Positions 34,345 to 42,330 of a stretch of 64,000 bases of DNA are shown here, in pieces. The notes beneath the pieces were generated by a model. It ran no database searches. It was not told where the DNA came from and worked only from the letters and a program-made list of their open reading frames with translations. Position 1 is the stretch's first letter; each line of letters opens with the position of its first letter. A program made the position numbers and the translations under genes. Location: NCBI RefSeq assembly GCF_013407185.1, contig NZ_CP026995.1:1509913-1573912 (forward strand), in the 5' to 3' direction. This stretch comes from Nitrosopumilus ureiphilus. GTDB taxonomy: Archaea; Thermoproteota; Nitrososphaeria; Nitrososphaerales; Nitrosopumilaceae.

Positions 34345-34960
34345 TACTTTTTGACTTGGTTTGTTTTACCGATGTTCAGAGTCTGAAACATCTCTAGTAC
34401 CTTACCAAGTTCTTCAGGTGTAGCCTTTTGAATAGTGTCTTGAATCTCTTCTTTTTGTTTTACCATTTGGATCTTCTTGGATTAGTTCCAGATCAAGCAG
34501 TTCTTCACAGCGCTTGAATGCATTACGCATTTCTGTAACAAGAACTTCTGGAAGAATTCCTTTGTTTGTTGTATATTTTGCCTCAATCGTTCCCTTGTGT
34601 CCCATAAAGAATGCACGAAAGTCATGTGCAATTTTTCCTTTTGATTCGGCAATAAGTAATTCCGTATCAAAGTAGGCTTATAGAACATATGTTCTCCAAC
34701 TGAAACGAGGTTTGAATGTCTCTCTGACTTCTTTGCTTATCTGTCGTGTTGGCAAGAATGGTTTGTTGTTATTGTTCCCCCGATTCGTCTTGTATACATA
34801 ATCAGGTGCAACAACAGGAGAATCATCGTTTAGTGGTTCGCCATGTTCAAGCCTGTCATTGAGATATGCAATCATCTTTTTGGTAGCAGATGATGTCGAG
34901 AATGTAAAGTACTGATGCCGTGTTTTTGATAGTTCACGGCTAACAACAATTTCGTTGGTT
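34345..34960 (-). pseudogene. Tyrosine recombinase (integrase), degraded
   Basis: Reading in pieces: TNEIVVSRELSKTRHQYFTF..KKMIAYLNDRLEHGEPLNDD..KPRFSWRTYVL, then an in-frame TAA (~34679), AYFDTELLIAESKGKIAHDF R..MGHKGTIEAKYTTNKG, then a frameshift near 34465 and KEEIQDTIQKATPEELGKVLEMF. HDFR, GHKG and the YTTNKG tyrosine are the catalytic-domain marks of the thaumarchaeal integrase family. The N-terminal part is missing (stop near 34961). At least two disabling changes, so inactive. Confidence 0.75.
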
Positions 34961-34978
34961 CATTTTTTGGTAAGCAAA

Positions 34979-35248
34979 TCATTCTTCCTCCAAATACTCT
35001 TGTATCTTTTCAATCATCTTTGGATTCAAACTAACTTCTAATCCATATCCTGTAGGTTTTGATAAAATCAGATTCTCTTTGATCAAAGATTCTCCCATTT
35101 TGTCCACTTTTTTGGAACCCTGTTTTTCAGCATCTCTTTGTGTGAATCCTTTCTTGAGATTCTCAAATGATGTGTGACTGGCGCCCCAGTTTCCACGTCT
35201 GTAGAGTTTTCGTATGATTCTACCCTTGATTTCTTCGTCAGTTAGCAT
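34979..35248 (-). CDS. Winged-helix-like protein linked to an integrated element
   Basis: 89 residues, basic. TDEEIKGRIIRKLYRRGNWG..HTSFENLKKGF looks like a winged-helix N-terminal part and LILSKPTGYGLEVSLNPKMIEKIQEYL its wing and last helix. Thaumarchaeal integrases often have such neighbours. Divergent from the HTH gene at 35311 across 62 bases that hold both promoters. Confidence 0.55.
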   Translation of the reverse strand: MLTDEEIKGRIIRKLYRRGNWGASHTSFENLKKGFTQRDAEKQGSKKVDKMGESLIKENLILSKPTGYGLEVSLNPKMIEKIQEYLEEE

Positions 35249-35310
35249 ATGTTCACTTACAGTACCTTTGTTGGTTCACATTTAAATACGTTTAAAATCA
35301 TAGTAATACC

Positions 35311-35634
35311 ATGGAAGACCAATCACTACTCCTACAGTACATGGGGGACACCCCTAAACTCAGAATAATAGACTTCTTTCTGGAAAATAGAGAGAGTGAC
35401 TATTCTAAAAAAGAGATTATAGAGTACACGGGTATTTCTAAAACTACGTTCTACAAGGTCTGGGATGGAATTTTAGAGTTTGAGTTTTTAAAAACTACAA
35501 GAAAATATGGCAAGGCGCAACTGTATGCACTAAATCCAGATAGTACACTTATCCAGAAGTTTAAAGATCTGGATAATGAACTTGGGAAGCAATCTATGAA
35601 AAAGGCACTAGAAGAACCAATTCCTGCTCACTGA
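35311..35634 (+). CDS. Winged-helix transcription regulator
   Basis: 107 residues. LRIIDFFLENRESDYSKKEIIEYTGISKTTFYKVWDGILEFEFL is a clear wHTH with its recognition helix (SKTTFYKVWDGI), followed by a wing (KTTRKYGKAQLYALN). The TATA stretch TTTAAATACG precedes the ATG by ~25 bases. Divergent from the gene at 34979-35248; likely regulates the element they belong to. Confidence 0.7.
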   Translation: MEDQSLLLQYMGDTPKLRIIDFFLENRESDYSKKEIIEYTGISKTTFYKVWDGILEFEFLKTTRKYGKAQLYALNPDSTLIQKFKDLDNELGKQSMKKALEEPIPAH

Positions 35635-36085
35635 CATACTCCACTAGTTAAAGCATAGTGGGTTCTGCTTTTCATTCGATTCCGTCCTCATCTGTTGCCA
35701 TCGGAGCGGGTTTTGCAGAAACCAGCGGTTGCCGAGTTCTATGGTCACAGTCGTCTGCTGCGTTGCCATTCTATGGGTATCAGTGCTCCCTTTGCACACA
35801 TCTCTTTCTGCATGCAATCGAGATACACCATGTGGCTCAACATGATATGACTACACGTCAAATGCAGGTGTTCTCAACCTCCCTTTGGAAGTTTCAAGAG
35901 GTCCAGAGTGTTCAAGCGATTCCCTAAAGACCGAATCGGTGCGACATAGGAGATCTCCATACAGGACATTATTGGCAGTTGTATGGTTTTGATAGATTTA
36001 ACAATATTGTTGTGCTTTGCTTTGTGGTGTGCTCGCTTTCATCCCAACCCTAAAGAGTTAGGGCTTTCCCGCTCGCATGAGTAAA
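35632..36085 (-). mobile_element. IS200/IS605-type remnant with right-end hairpin
   Basis: At 35641-35661 CCACTA...TAGTGG closes a hairpin with a TAAA loop, like the omega-RNA/right-end hairpins at 49394 and 52117. At the other end, ~36050-36082, CCCAACCCTAAAGAGTTAGGG resembles the left-end hairpin at 49650. A minus-strand tail, ...PLVSAKPAPMATDEDGIE*, may be the end of a lost TnpB. The inner DNA is clearly richer in GC than its surroundings. No intact transposase. Confidence 0.55.
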
Positions 36086-36142
36086 ACAGTAAAAGGACAA
36101 TTCATTCATTGAGGTTAAATACAAAATTTGTAAAAGACGAAT

Positions 36143-36262
36143 ATGATGAATGCATGGAAGTGTTATCACTGCAATCTAGAATTCAAAGAAGAGATACACG
36201 TCAAGATACATCATCAAATTACAAAACATTCTGTTAGCCCAATTGAATTAGTTTGTGCCTAA
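36143..36262 (+). CDS. C2H2 zinc-finger microprotein, paralogue
   Basis: 39 residues: MMNAWKCYHCNLEFKEEIHVKIHHQITKH. It has the same CxxC...HHxxTKH finger and length as 2926-3045, about two thirds identical, and the DNA upstream is also conserved. Lies between an IS remnant and a toxin-antitoxin pair. Confidence 0.7.
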   Translation: MMNAWKCYHCNLEFKEEIHVKIHHQITKHSVSPIELVCA

Positions 36263-36325
36263 AATCATTTGAATGTCTTCAAAATAAAAAAATATGAATA
36301 TTGTAAGCGTTCCACTCGCATTGCT

Positions 36326-36363
36326 TTTATATTAGAATATACCATAGTATACTAGAGTATACC
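36326..36363. promoter_or_regulatory. Toxin-antitoxin promoter with repeated TATAC boxes
   Basis: TTTTATATTAGAATATACC (TATA) is followed by AGTATACT and GAGTATACC, giving overlapping direct and inverted copies of GTATAC up to the antitoxin ATG at 36364. Typical of autoregulated TA operators. Confidence 0.5.
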
Positions 36364-36597
36364 ATGGAGCAAAGTACAATCAAGCTTTCTAAAAAGATAA
36401 AAAATGATCTAAAAAAGCAGATGAATCATCCAGGTGAAACCTACGAGACAGTAATTGCAAGATTACTAAAAAATGCACAAGAAGACGATGTATTAAGTCC
36501 TGCAATCATCAAAAATATTGAGGAAGGAGTAGCAGACATCAAGGCAGGGCGTGTGTATACATCTGAACAAGTGAAAAAGAGACTAGGTCTAAAATGA
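36364..36597 (+). CDS. RelB-like antitoxin
   Basis: 77 residues. STIKLSKKIKNDLKKQMNHPGETYETVIARLLKN is a ribbon-helix-helix DNA-binding N-terminus; the C-terminal KAGRVYTSEQVKKRLGL segment is the part that wraps the toxin in this family. Stop lies 1 base before the toxin start. Probably represses its own operon. Confidence 0.8.
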   Translation: MEQSTIKLSKKIKNDLKKQMNHPGETYETVIARLLKNAQEDDVLSPAIIKNIEEGVADIKAGRVYTSEQVKKRLGLK

Positions 36598-36598
36598 T

Positions 36599-36853
36599 AT
36601 GACATGGAAAGTCATGTGGTCTGAAAAGTCTGTAAAGCAGCTTGAAAGGACAGACAAGAAAACTGCCCAACGCATATTTAATGCAGTTTTGGATTGTGCC
36701 GATGAACCATTCAAAAGTGTAACAAGATTGACAAATTCACCATTTTACAGATTAAGAATAGGAAGTTACAGAGTCATTTTGGATTTACAGCAAAGCAGAA
36801 TGATAATTTTTGTAGTAGAAACAGATCATAGAGGAAAAATTTACAAAAAATAA
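36599..36853 (+). CDS. RelE/ParE-family toxin
   Basis: 84 residues: MTWKVMWSEKSVKQLERTDKKTAQRIFNAVLDC...RLTNSPFYRLRIGSYRVILDLQQSRMIIFVVETDHRGKIYKK. The RLRIGSYRVIL core and the H-R-x2-YK ending are RelE/ParE-fold marks of ribosome-dependent mRNA interferases. Pairs with the antitoxin just upstream. Convergent with the metzincin gene, 6 bases apart. Confidence 0.85.
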   Translation: MTWKVMWSEKSVKQLERTDKKTAQRIFNAVLDCADEPFKSVTRLTNSPFYRLRIGSYRVILDLQQSRMIIFVVETDHRGKIYKK

Positions 36854-36859
36854 GAATTA

Positions 36860-38518
36860 TTAGATTATCGTCCAACCGCGCTGTTTGAGAACCTTTGCTG
36901 TCTGAGAAATGACACATGCTGGCTTATCTGACGGTGAACTAACAAGATCCAGATCCTGCCTGCATTCTATTTCTGCAAGAGGAATATTCTGCAAGTGTTG
37001 TTTTCTTGGTTTGTCGATAACTGTGTATACCACGATGTCTATGTTATGGTTTCCGTCTATTATGTCAAGAAGAAAGTTGCCAGTATTTGTTTCGGATATC
37101 CTTAGTTCAGACTCGAACATACCGTTTGTGTCAGTGGTTTCTTTTGTAACAACTTTGTTAAAGTTGTTATTCCAGTACATTGTCACTGAATCGTCAGGAG
37201 CAAAACCCGACCCGCTAAGCGTGACGGTAGTAAAAGGAGTTACCTTCAGCAGGTTCGACTCTGTTTGAGGCCGATCCGCTTTGGTCATAACCTCGAACGG
37301 CTCAACGGTCTGAACCGCATCGGTCGTCAAGAGATTCATGCTGACGATCATGACATCGCTTAACTTTCCAAAATCATCCAAAGACACATCAAAAACTATG
37401 CTGTCGTCCTGCGGTATTCCCTCTTCGGATACGTCCAATCTTACATGCGTGAATACCTCTGCATGTAAAAGATCCTTTGTTTCCTCCGTTATTGTGTCCA
37501 TCAAGGTTCCTGACACGGTTCCAGTCTCTTCATCAAACGGATAGATTCCGTCTACGTCTATCTGGACTATCTTGTCTACGCCTGCGTGGTCGTTGATCAA
37601 CATTCCTGTTTCTTCGTTGTTGTCGTTGTCAAAGTAGACAGAATATCTTGCACTGACCTCTTCGTCCCTAGGCAGAAATCCATTCAAAAATATCTTCGAG
37701 CTCAGCTCGTTTCTGTTCTCTGTTTCAACAAACAAGAACTTTGTAGCAAATGCATCAACGTATCCAAATCCCGATGCTGTTTCTCCGGTGGTGGGATCTA
37801 CAGGTTCTGCCGAAACGAGGACGGTTGCCAGGGCTGTTGTGGGAGGAGGCACCAAACCCATCTGATCAATTGTCAATTCTACTATTGGACTCAGATTGAG
37901 AAAATTCTGTCTGATTGTCTCACATTGGTCCTCTGTGAGTGAAGTTCCTGTGGGAGTTCCATCAGGCCTTTCCCTGTCAGGATACATGAGGTTATTTGGA
38001 TCACTTGAGTCAGGATCTCTATGGCTCAATCCTAGACCGTGACCTATCTCATGTGCCCACGTTCGGCCATCTCCATTAATTCCATCTTGTTCTCGGATTA
38101 TGGAAATTTCCTTTCCAACATCTGTAAAGCCGTTTGACTCTCCGCCTCCAGATCCAATGACGCTGTGTGCCAAGAATATCTTGTATCCTCCATGTTCTAT
38201 TTCAGGATTAGCGGCATCTACCATCTCGCGGTTTGTGGTTCCGTCTGATATGATCTCGTTGTCTGCATCGTGGTTGAATCCATCTGGAAATGAATCGGGT
38301 CTGTTTATGACGGGAGTAAGGGATATGTTGCCACACTGTGCTAGTATGTCGTTAATCTCTTTTACCATGTCATTTATCTGCTCATCTGTCTGGCCATTGC
38401 CAGGCATCACATTGATTGCCAGTTTGGCTTCAAGATACACATGTCCGTATGCAGATGATACTGTCGAAGTAGACAATATGGCAATGATCCAAATCGCCAG
38501 AATAGCTCTGTAATCCAA
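36860..38518 (-). CDS. Secreted metzincin-type zinc metalloprotease
   Basis: 552 residues. Signal peptide (~1-25). HEIGHGLGLSH at 156-166 gives the three zinc His and catalytic Glu, and NLMYP (M178) the Met-turn, so this is an active-looking matrixin-like protease. Downstream are beta domains, one PEGA/Ig-like (TPFTTVTLSGSGFAPDDSVTMYW, ~450-530), probably for binding. A CRQDLDLV..KPACVI pair may form a disulfide near the C-terminus. Codon third positions are richer in G/C than in neighbouring genes, suggesting transfer. Confidence 0.8.
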   Translation of the reverse strand: MDYRAILAIWIIAILSTSTVSSAYGHVYLEAKLAINVMPGNGQTDEQINDMVKEINDILAQCGNISLTPVINRPDSFPDGFNHDADNEIISDGTTNREMVDAANPEIEHGGYKIFLAHSVIGSGGGESNGFTDVGKEISIIREQDGINGDGRTWAHEIGHGLGLSHRDPDSSDPNNLMYPDRERPDGTPTGTSLTEDQCETIRQNFLNLSPIVELTIDQMGLVPPPTTALATVLVSAEPVDPTTGETASGFGYVDAFATKFLFVETENRNELSSKIFLNGFLPRDEEVSARYSVYFDNDNNEETGMLINDHAGVDKIVQIDVDGIYPFDEETGTVSGTLMDTITEETKDLLHAEVFTHVRLDVSEEGIPQDDSIVFDVSLDDFGKLSDVMIVSMNLLTTDAVQTVEPFEVMTKADRPQTESNLLKVTPFTTVTLSGSGFAPDDSVTMYWNNNFNKVVTKETTDTNGMFESELRISETNTGNFLLDIIDGNHNIDIVVYTVIDKPRKQHLQNIPLAEIECRQDLDLVSSPSDKPACVISQTAKVLKQRGWTII

Positions 38519-38658
38519 TTCATACCTTAGTGAATGATAGAAAATAAGTATTTCTCAAGATATGAGCATAATTGTAATTGTTTTTAATTCATTGTAGCAT
38601 ACCATAGAGGAGAATGAAATGAGCAAAGCCTGCAGGAAAATCCACTAACACTTAACCT

Positions 38659-38808
38659 ATGCAATTGCAAGATAAGGTGATTGTAGTTGATGATGAATGC
38701 GACATGGCAGAAAGATTCTCCATCTATCTGGAGTTCATCATGAAGGGATGCAGGCATACGGGAAGATACGATTCGAGACAGTTGTTTACGAGTATTTTTG
38801 ATTCTTAA
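38659..38808 (+). pseudogene. Response-regulator receiver fragment
   Basis: 49 codons: MQLQDKVIVVDDECDMAERFSIYLE matches the first strand and helix of a receiver domain (the DDE acidic triad is present), then the frame degenerates and stops. A normal receiver needs ~120 residues including the phospho-Asp, which is missing. The flanking 38519-38658 and 38809-38876 hold nothing else I can support. Confidence 0.5.
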
Positions 38809-38876
38809 AGGATATCAGAGTTGTGAAACGTAGAAGATTTGGCAAAATAACTTAATTTCACTAAACCCACCCTATA

Positions 38877-40319
38877 CTACGGTAAAGGAGAAATTAATGC
38901 TGTTCCGGACGTGGTTGGAGACAATCTAATGGTGGTTATTGGTTCTAACCCATCATGTTGAATTATTACATTTTCTTCGATTCCATTAATTGTCACTACA
39001 AATTTTTCTGATAATAATTCGTCCCAGACATAAATTCCAATTACCTCTGGTCTATCAAAAGAAAATGTCATTGTCTTTGTATCTTCAAGATATTCAAAGT
39101 CAGAAATTATGGCTAAAGAGATAAAGTCAACTATCCATTTTTTATCCCCTTGTTTAATCCATTGAGGTTGGAATTTTTCCTGGTCTTTTTCAGGAATCAC
39201 TATTTGTTTGTCCATGTTGTATTTTGAAATTTCTTCTTTTAATTGTACAAGGCAAAGATCTCGGCTTTGTTCATTTTCTATCATTTGACATGATTTTGAT
39301 GATTTTTCAAAATCATGATTATTGTGAAATGCTAAACTTATCCCTATATTTCTACTACACATTTGAAAATCAAAATTGTTCAAGATTGATTCTAAACACA
39401 TATTGGAAAGATTTTCTTTTGTTTCCCCAAATTCAGTTAATCTATTGTCAGTGTACTCCATCATTGCTCCAGAAGCACATGCATAATATTGGAAATAAGA
39501 CATTTGATGACACTGATCAATTGCTAATTCTAAATCTACAGGATAGTAATTTACTAATCCGTGACCTACCCCGTGCATACAATCAAGGTAATTTGATGTT
39601 CCTATCAGATCGTTGCAAATCAATGTTAGATTATCAGGGATTGGTTCATTCTTATCTTTGAGATTGTGAAAAAATGCCCCCATAACTCCATGATAATATC
39701 CTCCTCTACATAATGAACCGTTAAAATCAAAATTTTGAGAAATTTTTGAAGTTTTATCAAAAATCGCATGTCCTATCACATGAGATATAAAATGACAGTC
39801 ATCGATAACACCAATTTTGGAAAGACTCAATGCCAACTCCAAAGGATCGTCATTATTTGCATCACGATCTACTAAAGAATCAAAGAAATTCCCATAACAC
39901 AGAAGTCGAATAGTTCCATCATCTACAAAACAACTCTCAATTTCTGTCATGTATTGTCGCGTCAGTTTTTCAGATATTGTAATTGGTATAGTATCTTCGT
40001 CATCTAAAATCCCATCATTATCATCATCAGTGTCTTTGAAAGAACCCAAACCATCAAAGTCAAAATCAGCCCAATCTAGTGGATCCGTGTCGAATTGATC
40101 AAGTAGATCAGATACCCCATCATTATCATCATCAGTATCGCATTCATCCCCTAGTTTATCAAAGTCAAAGTCGGTCTGTTCCAGATTTGAGTTTACAGGA
40201 CAATTATCAATAGAATCCATTACACCATCTTTGTCAGAATCTGCAAAAGAAACTATTTCAGACCATGTCAAAAAAGATACACTCAAACTAATTCCTAATA
40301 AAACAAGCAAAAGTCTCAT
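38877..40319 (-). CDS. Secreted Ca-binding protein with a Cys/His-rich domain
   Basis: 480 residues from ATG 40319, which starts the signal peptide (MRLLLVLLGISLSVSFL). Residues ~25-115 are thrombospondin type-3-like repeats (DSDKDGVMDSIDNCP, DTDDDNDGVSD, DTDDDNDGILD), binding calcium. Residues ~140-350 contain CHFISHVIGHAI, CRGGYYHGVMGAFF, CMHGVGHGL and regularly spaced Cys, a domain I cannot name; the paired H-x3-H and HG motifs suggest a metal site. The C-terminal ~100 residues are beta-rich. Extracellular. Confidence 0.65.
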   Translation of the reverse strand: MRLLLVLLGISLSVSFLTWSEIVSFADSDKDGVMDSIDNCPVNSNLEQTDFDFDKLGDECDTDDDNDGVSDLLDQFDTDPLDWADFDFDGLGSFKDTDDDNDGILDDEDTIPITISEKLTRQYMTEIESCFVDDGTIRLLCYGNFFDSLVDRDANNDDPLELALSLSKIGVIDDCHFISHVIGHAIFDKTSKISQNFDFNGSLCRGGYYHGVMGAFFHNLKDKNEPIPDNLTLICNDLIGTSNYLDCMHGVGHGLVNYYPVDLELAIDQCHQMSYFQYYACASGAMMEYTDNRLTEFGETKENLSNMCLESILNNFDFQMCSRNIGISLAFHNNHDFEKSSKSCQMIENEQSRDLCLVQLKEEISKYNMDKQIVIPEKDQEKFQPQWIKQGDKKWIVDFISLAIISDFEYLEDTKTMTFSFDRPEVIGIYVWDELLSEKFVVTINGIEENVIIQHDGLEPITTIRLSPTTSGTALISPLP

Positions 40320-40656
40320 TTTTTTATTAATAAAATATGTTGCCATTTGAGATTCTCCAATTTATTATTTCAGATATTTTAACTCTCCGGACAAATTATT
40401 TTATGTTTAAATGGAATAACTAGAATTTGGTAATTTCACTTTTTCAATGGATGGCAACACCGCATTCAAAAAGTTTAGAATTTAACATATTCAAATAAAG
40501 TGGAACTCAAAAAAGAACCATCATGAGACCAAATCCCATTCGATTTGAATCTTTTAAAGAGATTTGAAGTATTAGTTCAACGCCCTATTCCATAGGAAGG
40601 ATAATCAGTCTGGCTTCCAAATATGGTTCAATTTACTTTAAGAATCACTTAATATT
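40320..40656. other. Intergenic region with one dyad site
   Basis: No gene seen. At 40530-40547 CAAATCCCATTCGATTTG matches the dyad found at 3053, 22992 and others. Here it stands ~210 bases upstream of the secreted gene. Confidence 0.4.
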
Positions 40657-40863
40657 TTAAATTCGTTGGAACTCTTGAAATTTTTCCTTATATTTTCTAT
40701 AGCGAGACTGTACTCTTAATTGCATTTTACAGCACGGGCAAAATAATCCATCCCATATAATGAAAATTCCACATGTATTACACCGTTTTCTGCCCTTATG
40801 ATATCTTCTAATTCCAACAGGTGCTAAATTCTTGTATCTGTGACAAATTCCATTACAACTCAT
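40657..40863 (-). CDS. Cys-rich zinc-ribbon microprotein (CNGIC/CPCC family)
   Basis: 68 residues from ATG 40863: MSCNGICHRYKNLAPVG.., then RCNTCGIFIIWDGLFCPCCKMQLR. This is the full form of the family also seen at 22097 and 53243, with C-x3-C and C-x2-C...CPCC. Starts 5 bases after the stop of the gene above, so part of its transcript. Confidence 0.75.
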   Translation of the reverse strand: MSCNGICHRYKNLAPVGIRRYHKGRKRCNTCGIFIIWDGLFCPCCKMQLRVQSRYRKYKEKFQEFQRI

Positions 40864-40868
40864 GATGT

Positions 40869-41027
40869 CTAGTCGTAAGTGTTCTCCCATGCCATTTTAT
40901 AAGAATAAATGACAAACGAATCTTTTTTGTTATTTGAGACAGAGTTGCCCCACTCATTTTGTGTGTGACCATAATTTTCTTCAATACTTGGTTCTTCCCA
41001 ATCAAATTTCACTTTTACAGGTTTCAC
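40869..41027 (-). CDS. Small acidic protein under the TGCACTGCA motif
   Basis: 52 residues from GTG 41027: MKPVKVKFDWEEPSIEENYG...FVIYSYKMAWENTYD. Unknown. A longer frame to 41084 would run through the regulatory motif, so I prefer the GTG, which sits ~28 bases after an AT-rich TATA-like stretch. Heads a two-gene unit with the zinc-ribbon gene. Confidence 0.45.
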   Translation of the reverse strand: MKPVKVKFDWEEPSIEENYGHTQNEWGNSVSNNKKDSFVIYSYKMAWENTYD

Positions 41028-41066
41028 ATTAAAACAAATTAGCAAATAAGAAATAAACAGATGGTT

Positions 41067-41080
41067 TGCACTGCAATGCA
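41067..41080 (-). promoter_or_regulatory. TGCACTGCAWTGCA motif, site A
   Basis: TGCACTGCAATGCA, upstream of the TATA-like stretch (GTTTATTTCTTATTTG on the minus strand) of the gene starting at 41027. Same sequence and geometry as site B. Confidence 0.55.
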
Positions 41081-41245
41081 GCAACGTGTGAGTGTTTGGA
41101 TTGAAATACAGGCGTGTTGTTTTTGTAATTTTTTACACTTTGGTTAAGAAATAGAATTATCCTAACTATGTCAAAACAAGTATTTCATGTTACAGGTGCT
41201 CTAGTTATAATAATCCAAGTCTAACATGTTCTATATCTATTCAGT

Positions 41246-41578
41246 TTAGTAGGATGCAGGAGTTGCAGAACCCGAAATGTGTTCAATGTCTTGGTCTTTA
41301 GAAATCTCTTCAATGAGATCAATATTCATACGTCCTACCGCTGTTAAGCCTTGAATACTTGTCTGTGTTGGAAATCCATATTTCCCTCTCATTTGTTCTT
41401 GTTTCTTCATTGGGTCAACTCCTGATTTGTAGTCGATATATAATTCCACTCTAGGATCTACATCAGGTAATTTTCTCTCCAAATACATGATCTTCATCAT
41501 CAGATTGACATCAACATTTGTAATCAATTGACCAATTGAAGACAAAAATTCATTATACTGATTCTCTACCTGGGACAT
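41246..41578 (-). CDS. Helical protein of unknown function under the same motif
   Basis: 110 residues. MSQVENQYNEFLSSIGQLITNVDVNLMMKIMYLERKL is helical; then LPDVDPRVELYIDYKSGVDPMKKQEQMRGKYGFPTQTSIQGLTAVGRMNIDLI. Soluble, no motif recognised. Clean promoter: TCTATAAATATA ends about 20 bases before the ATG, with site B directly upstream. Confidence 0.55.
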   Translation of the reverse strand: MSQVENQYNEFLSSIGQLITNVDVNLMMKIMYLERKLPDVDPRVELYIDYKSGVDPMKKQEQMRGKYGFPTQTSIQGLTAVGRMNIDLIEEISKDQDIEHISGSATPASY

Positions 41579-41616
41579 GGCACAATTTATTCTAAAATAT
41601 ATTTATAGAATTGGAT

Positions 41617-41630
41617 TGCACTGCATTGCA
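41617..41630 (-). promoter_or_regulatory. TGCACTGCAWTGCA motif, site B
   Basis: TGCACTGCATTGCA immediately upstream of BRE/TATA (TCTATAAATATA, minus strand) of the gene starting at 41578; a position used by archaeal activators and repressors. Confidence 0.6.
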
Positions 41631-41753
41631 TTAATTTGATTTTGTTTTGTGCAAAACGTATATGTTTTTAATTATTTTTTTGGTGTATTGATGGTGCGGG
41701 TATGTTGATGAGTTTGGAAATCTGTGCCATTCATCAATGTTCTCGTTTTGAAA

Positions 41754-42068
41754 TTATATCTGATTAAAAGATAAGATTACTTTAAAATTTCCATTCTGAT
41801 ATCTCAAATCAACTCCATTAATTTTGCATTGGTAATAATACGATTTTTTACCGTCAGTTGTAATTTGAACTGTAATTTTCAACAGATTGTATTTTTGGAA
41901 TTTATGTAACCTGCGATAAATTGCACTTAATTCTGCATCTAATTCATTACTTATTTGAACCGCATTTTTAGGTTCTGTCTGAATGGAGTCTATGATTTTT
42001 CTTGAGCATTGATCAGAGATTAGTTTTAGAATGCTTTCTTCTTCTGCATGAGGATTGTATTGTAACAA
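41754..42068 (-). CDS. Winged-helix (ArsR/TrmB-like) regulator
   Basis: 104 residues from TTG 42068 (MLQYNPHAEEESILKLISDQ). SRKIIDSIQTEPKNAVQISNELDAELSAIYRRLHKFQKYNLLKI is a wHTH with recognition helix ELSAIYRRLHKF; the rest is a beta wing and strands (KKSYYYQCKINGVDLRYQ). The frame stays open up to ATG 42119, but that would include motif site C. Probably the regulator that binds the three TGCACTGCA sites, including its own. Confidence 0.65.
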   Translation of the reverse strand: MLQYNPHAEEESILKLISDQCSRKIIDSIQTEPKNAVQISNELDAELSAIYRRLHKFQKYNLLKITVQITTDGKKSYYYQCKINGVDLRYQNGNFKVILSFNQI

Positions 42069-42109
42069 TTCTAAAAAAAATAACCCTGTACTGATTAAAA
42101 CAACATGTC

Positions 42110-42122
42110 TGCACTGCAATGC
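42110..42122 (-). promoter_or_regulatory. TGCACTGCAWTGC motif, site C
   Basis: TGCACTGCAATGC, ~42 bases upstream of the TTG start of the wHTH gene. Third copy within 1.06 kb. Confidence 0.5.
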
Positions 42123-42330
42123 TCTTTTAGAAGATTATTTTTTATGTTATACATCAATGTTAAACATCGGATTTTACAAATGATTAAAGAAATTTTTGTA
42201 ACATTTTTTTCCAAATATTGATTATTTTTTGAATATTTTATAAATTTTAATGCAAATCATTACAATAATTTTGATTTTCATTTTTCGAAAACGTCTCTGA
42301 GTTTAAACCCATAATTCACCAATTGGTCTT

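Noticed and set aside
35658-35927. 89-codon plus-strand frame
   Set aside because: Lies inside the IS605-type remnant; the minus-strand reading looks more like TnpB tail, and the plus frame has no domain.
40869-41084. Longer frame starting at ATG 41084
   Set aside because: It would translate through the conserved TGCACTGCA motif and the TATA region; GTG 41027 fits better.
41754-42119. Longer wHTH frame starting at ATG 42119
   Set aside because: The extra 17 residues cover motif site C and have no wHTH-like pattern.
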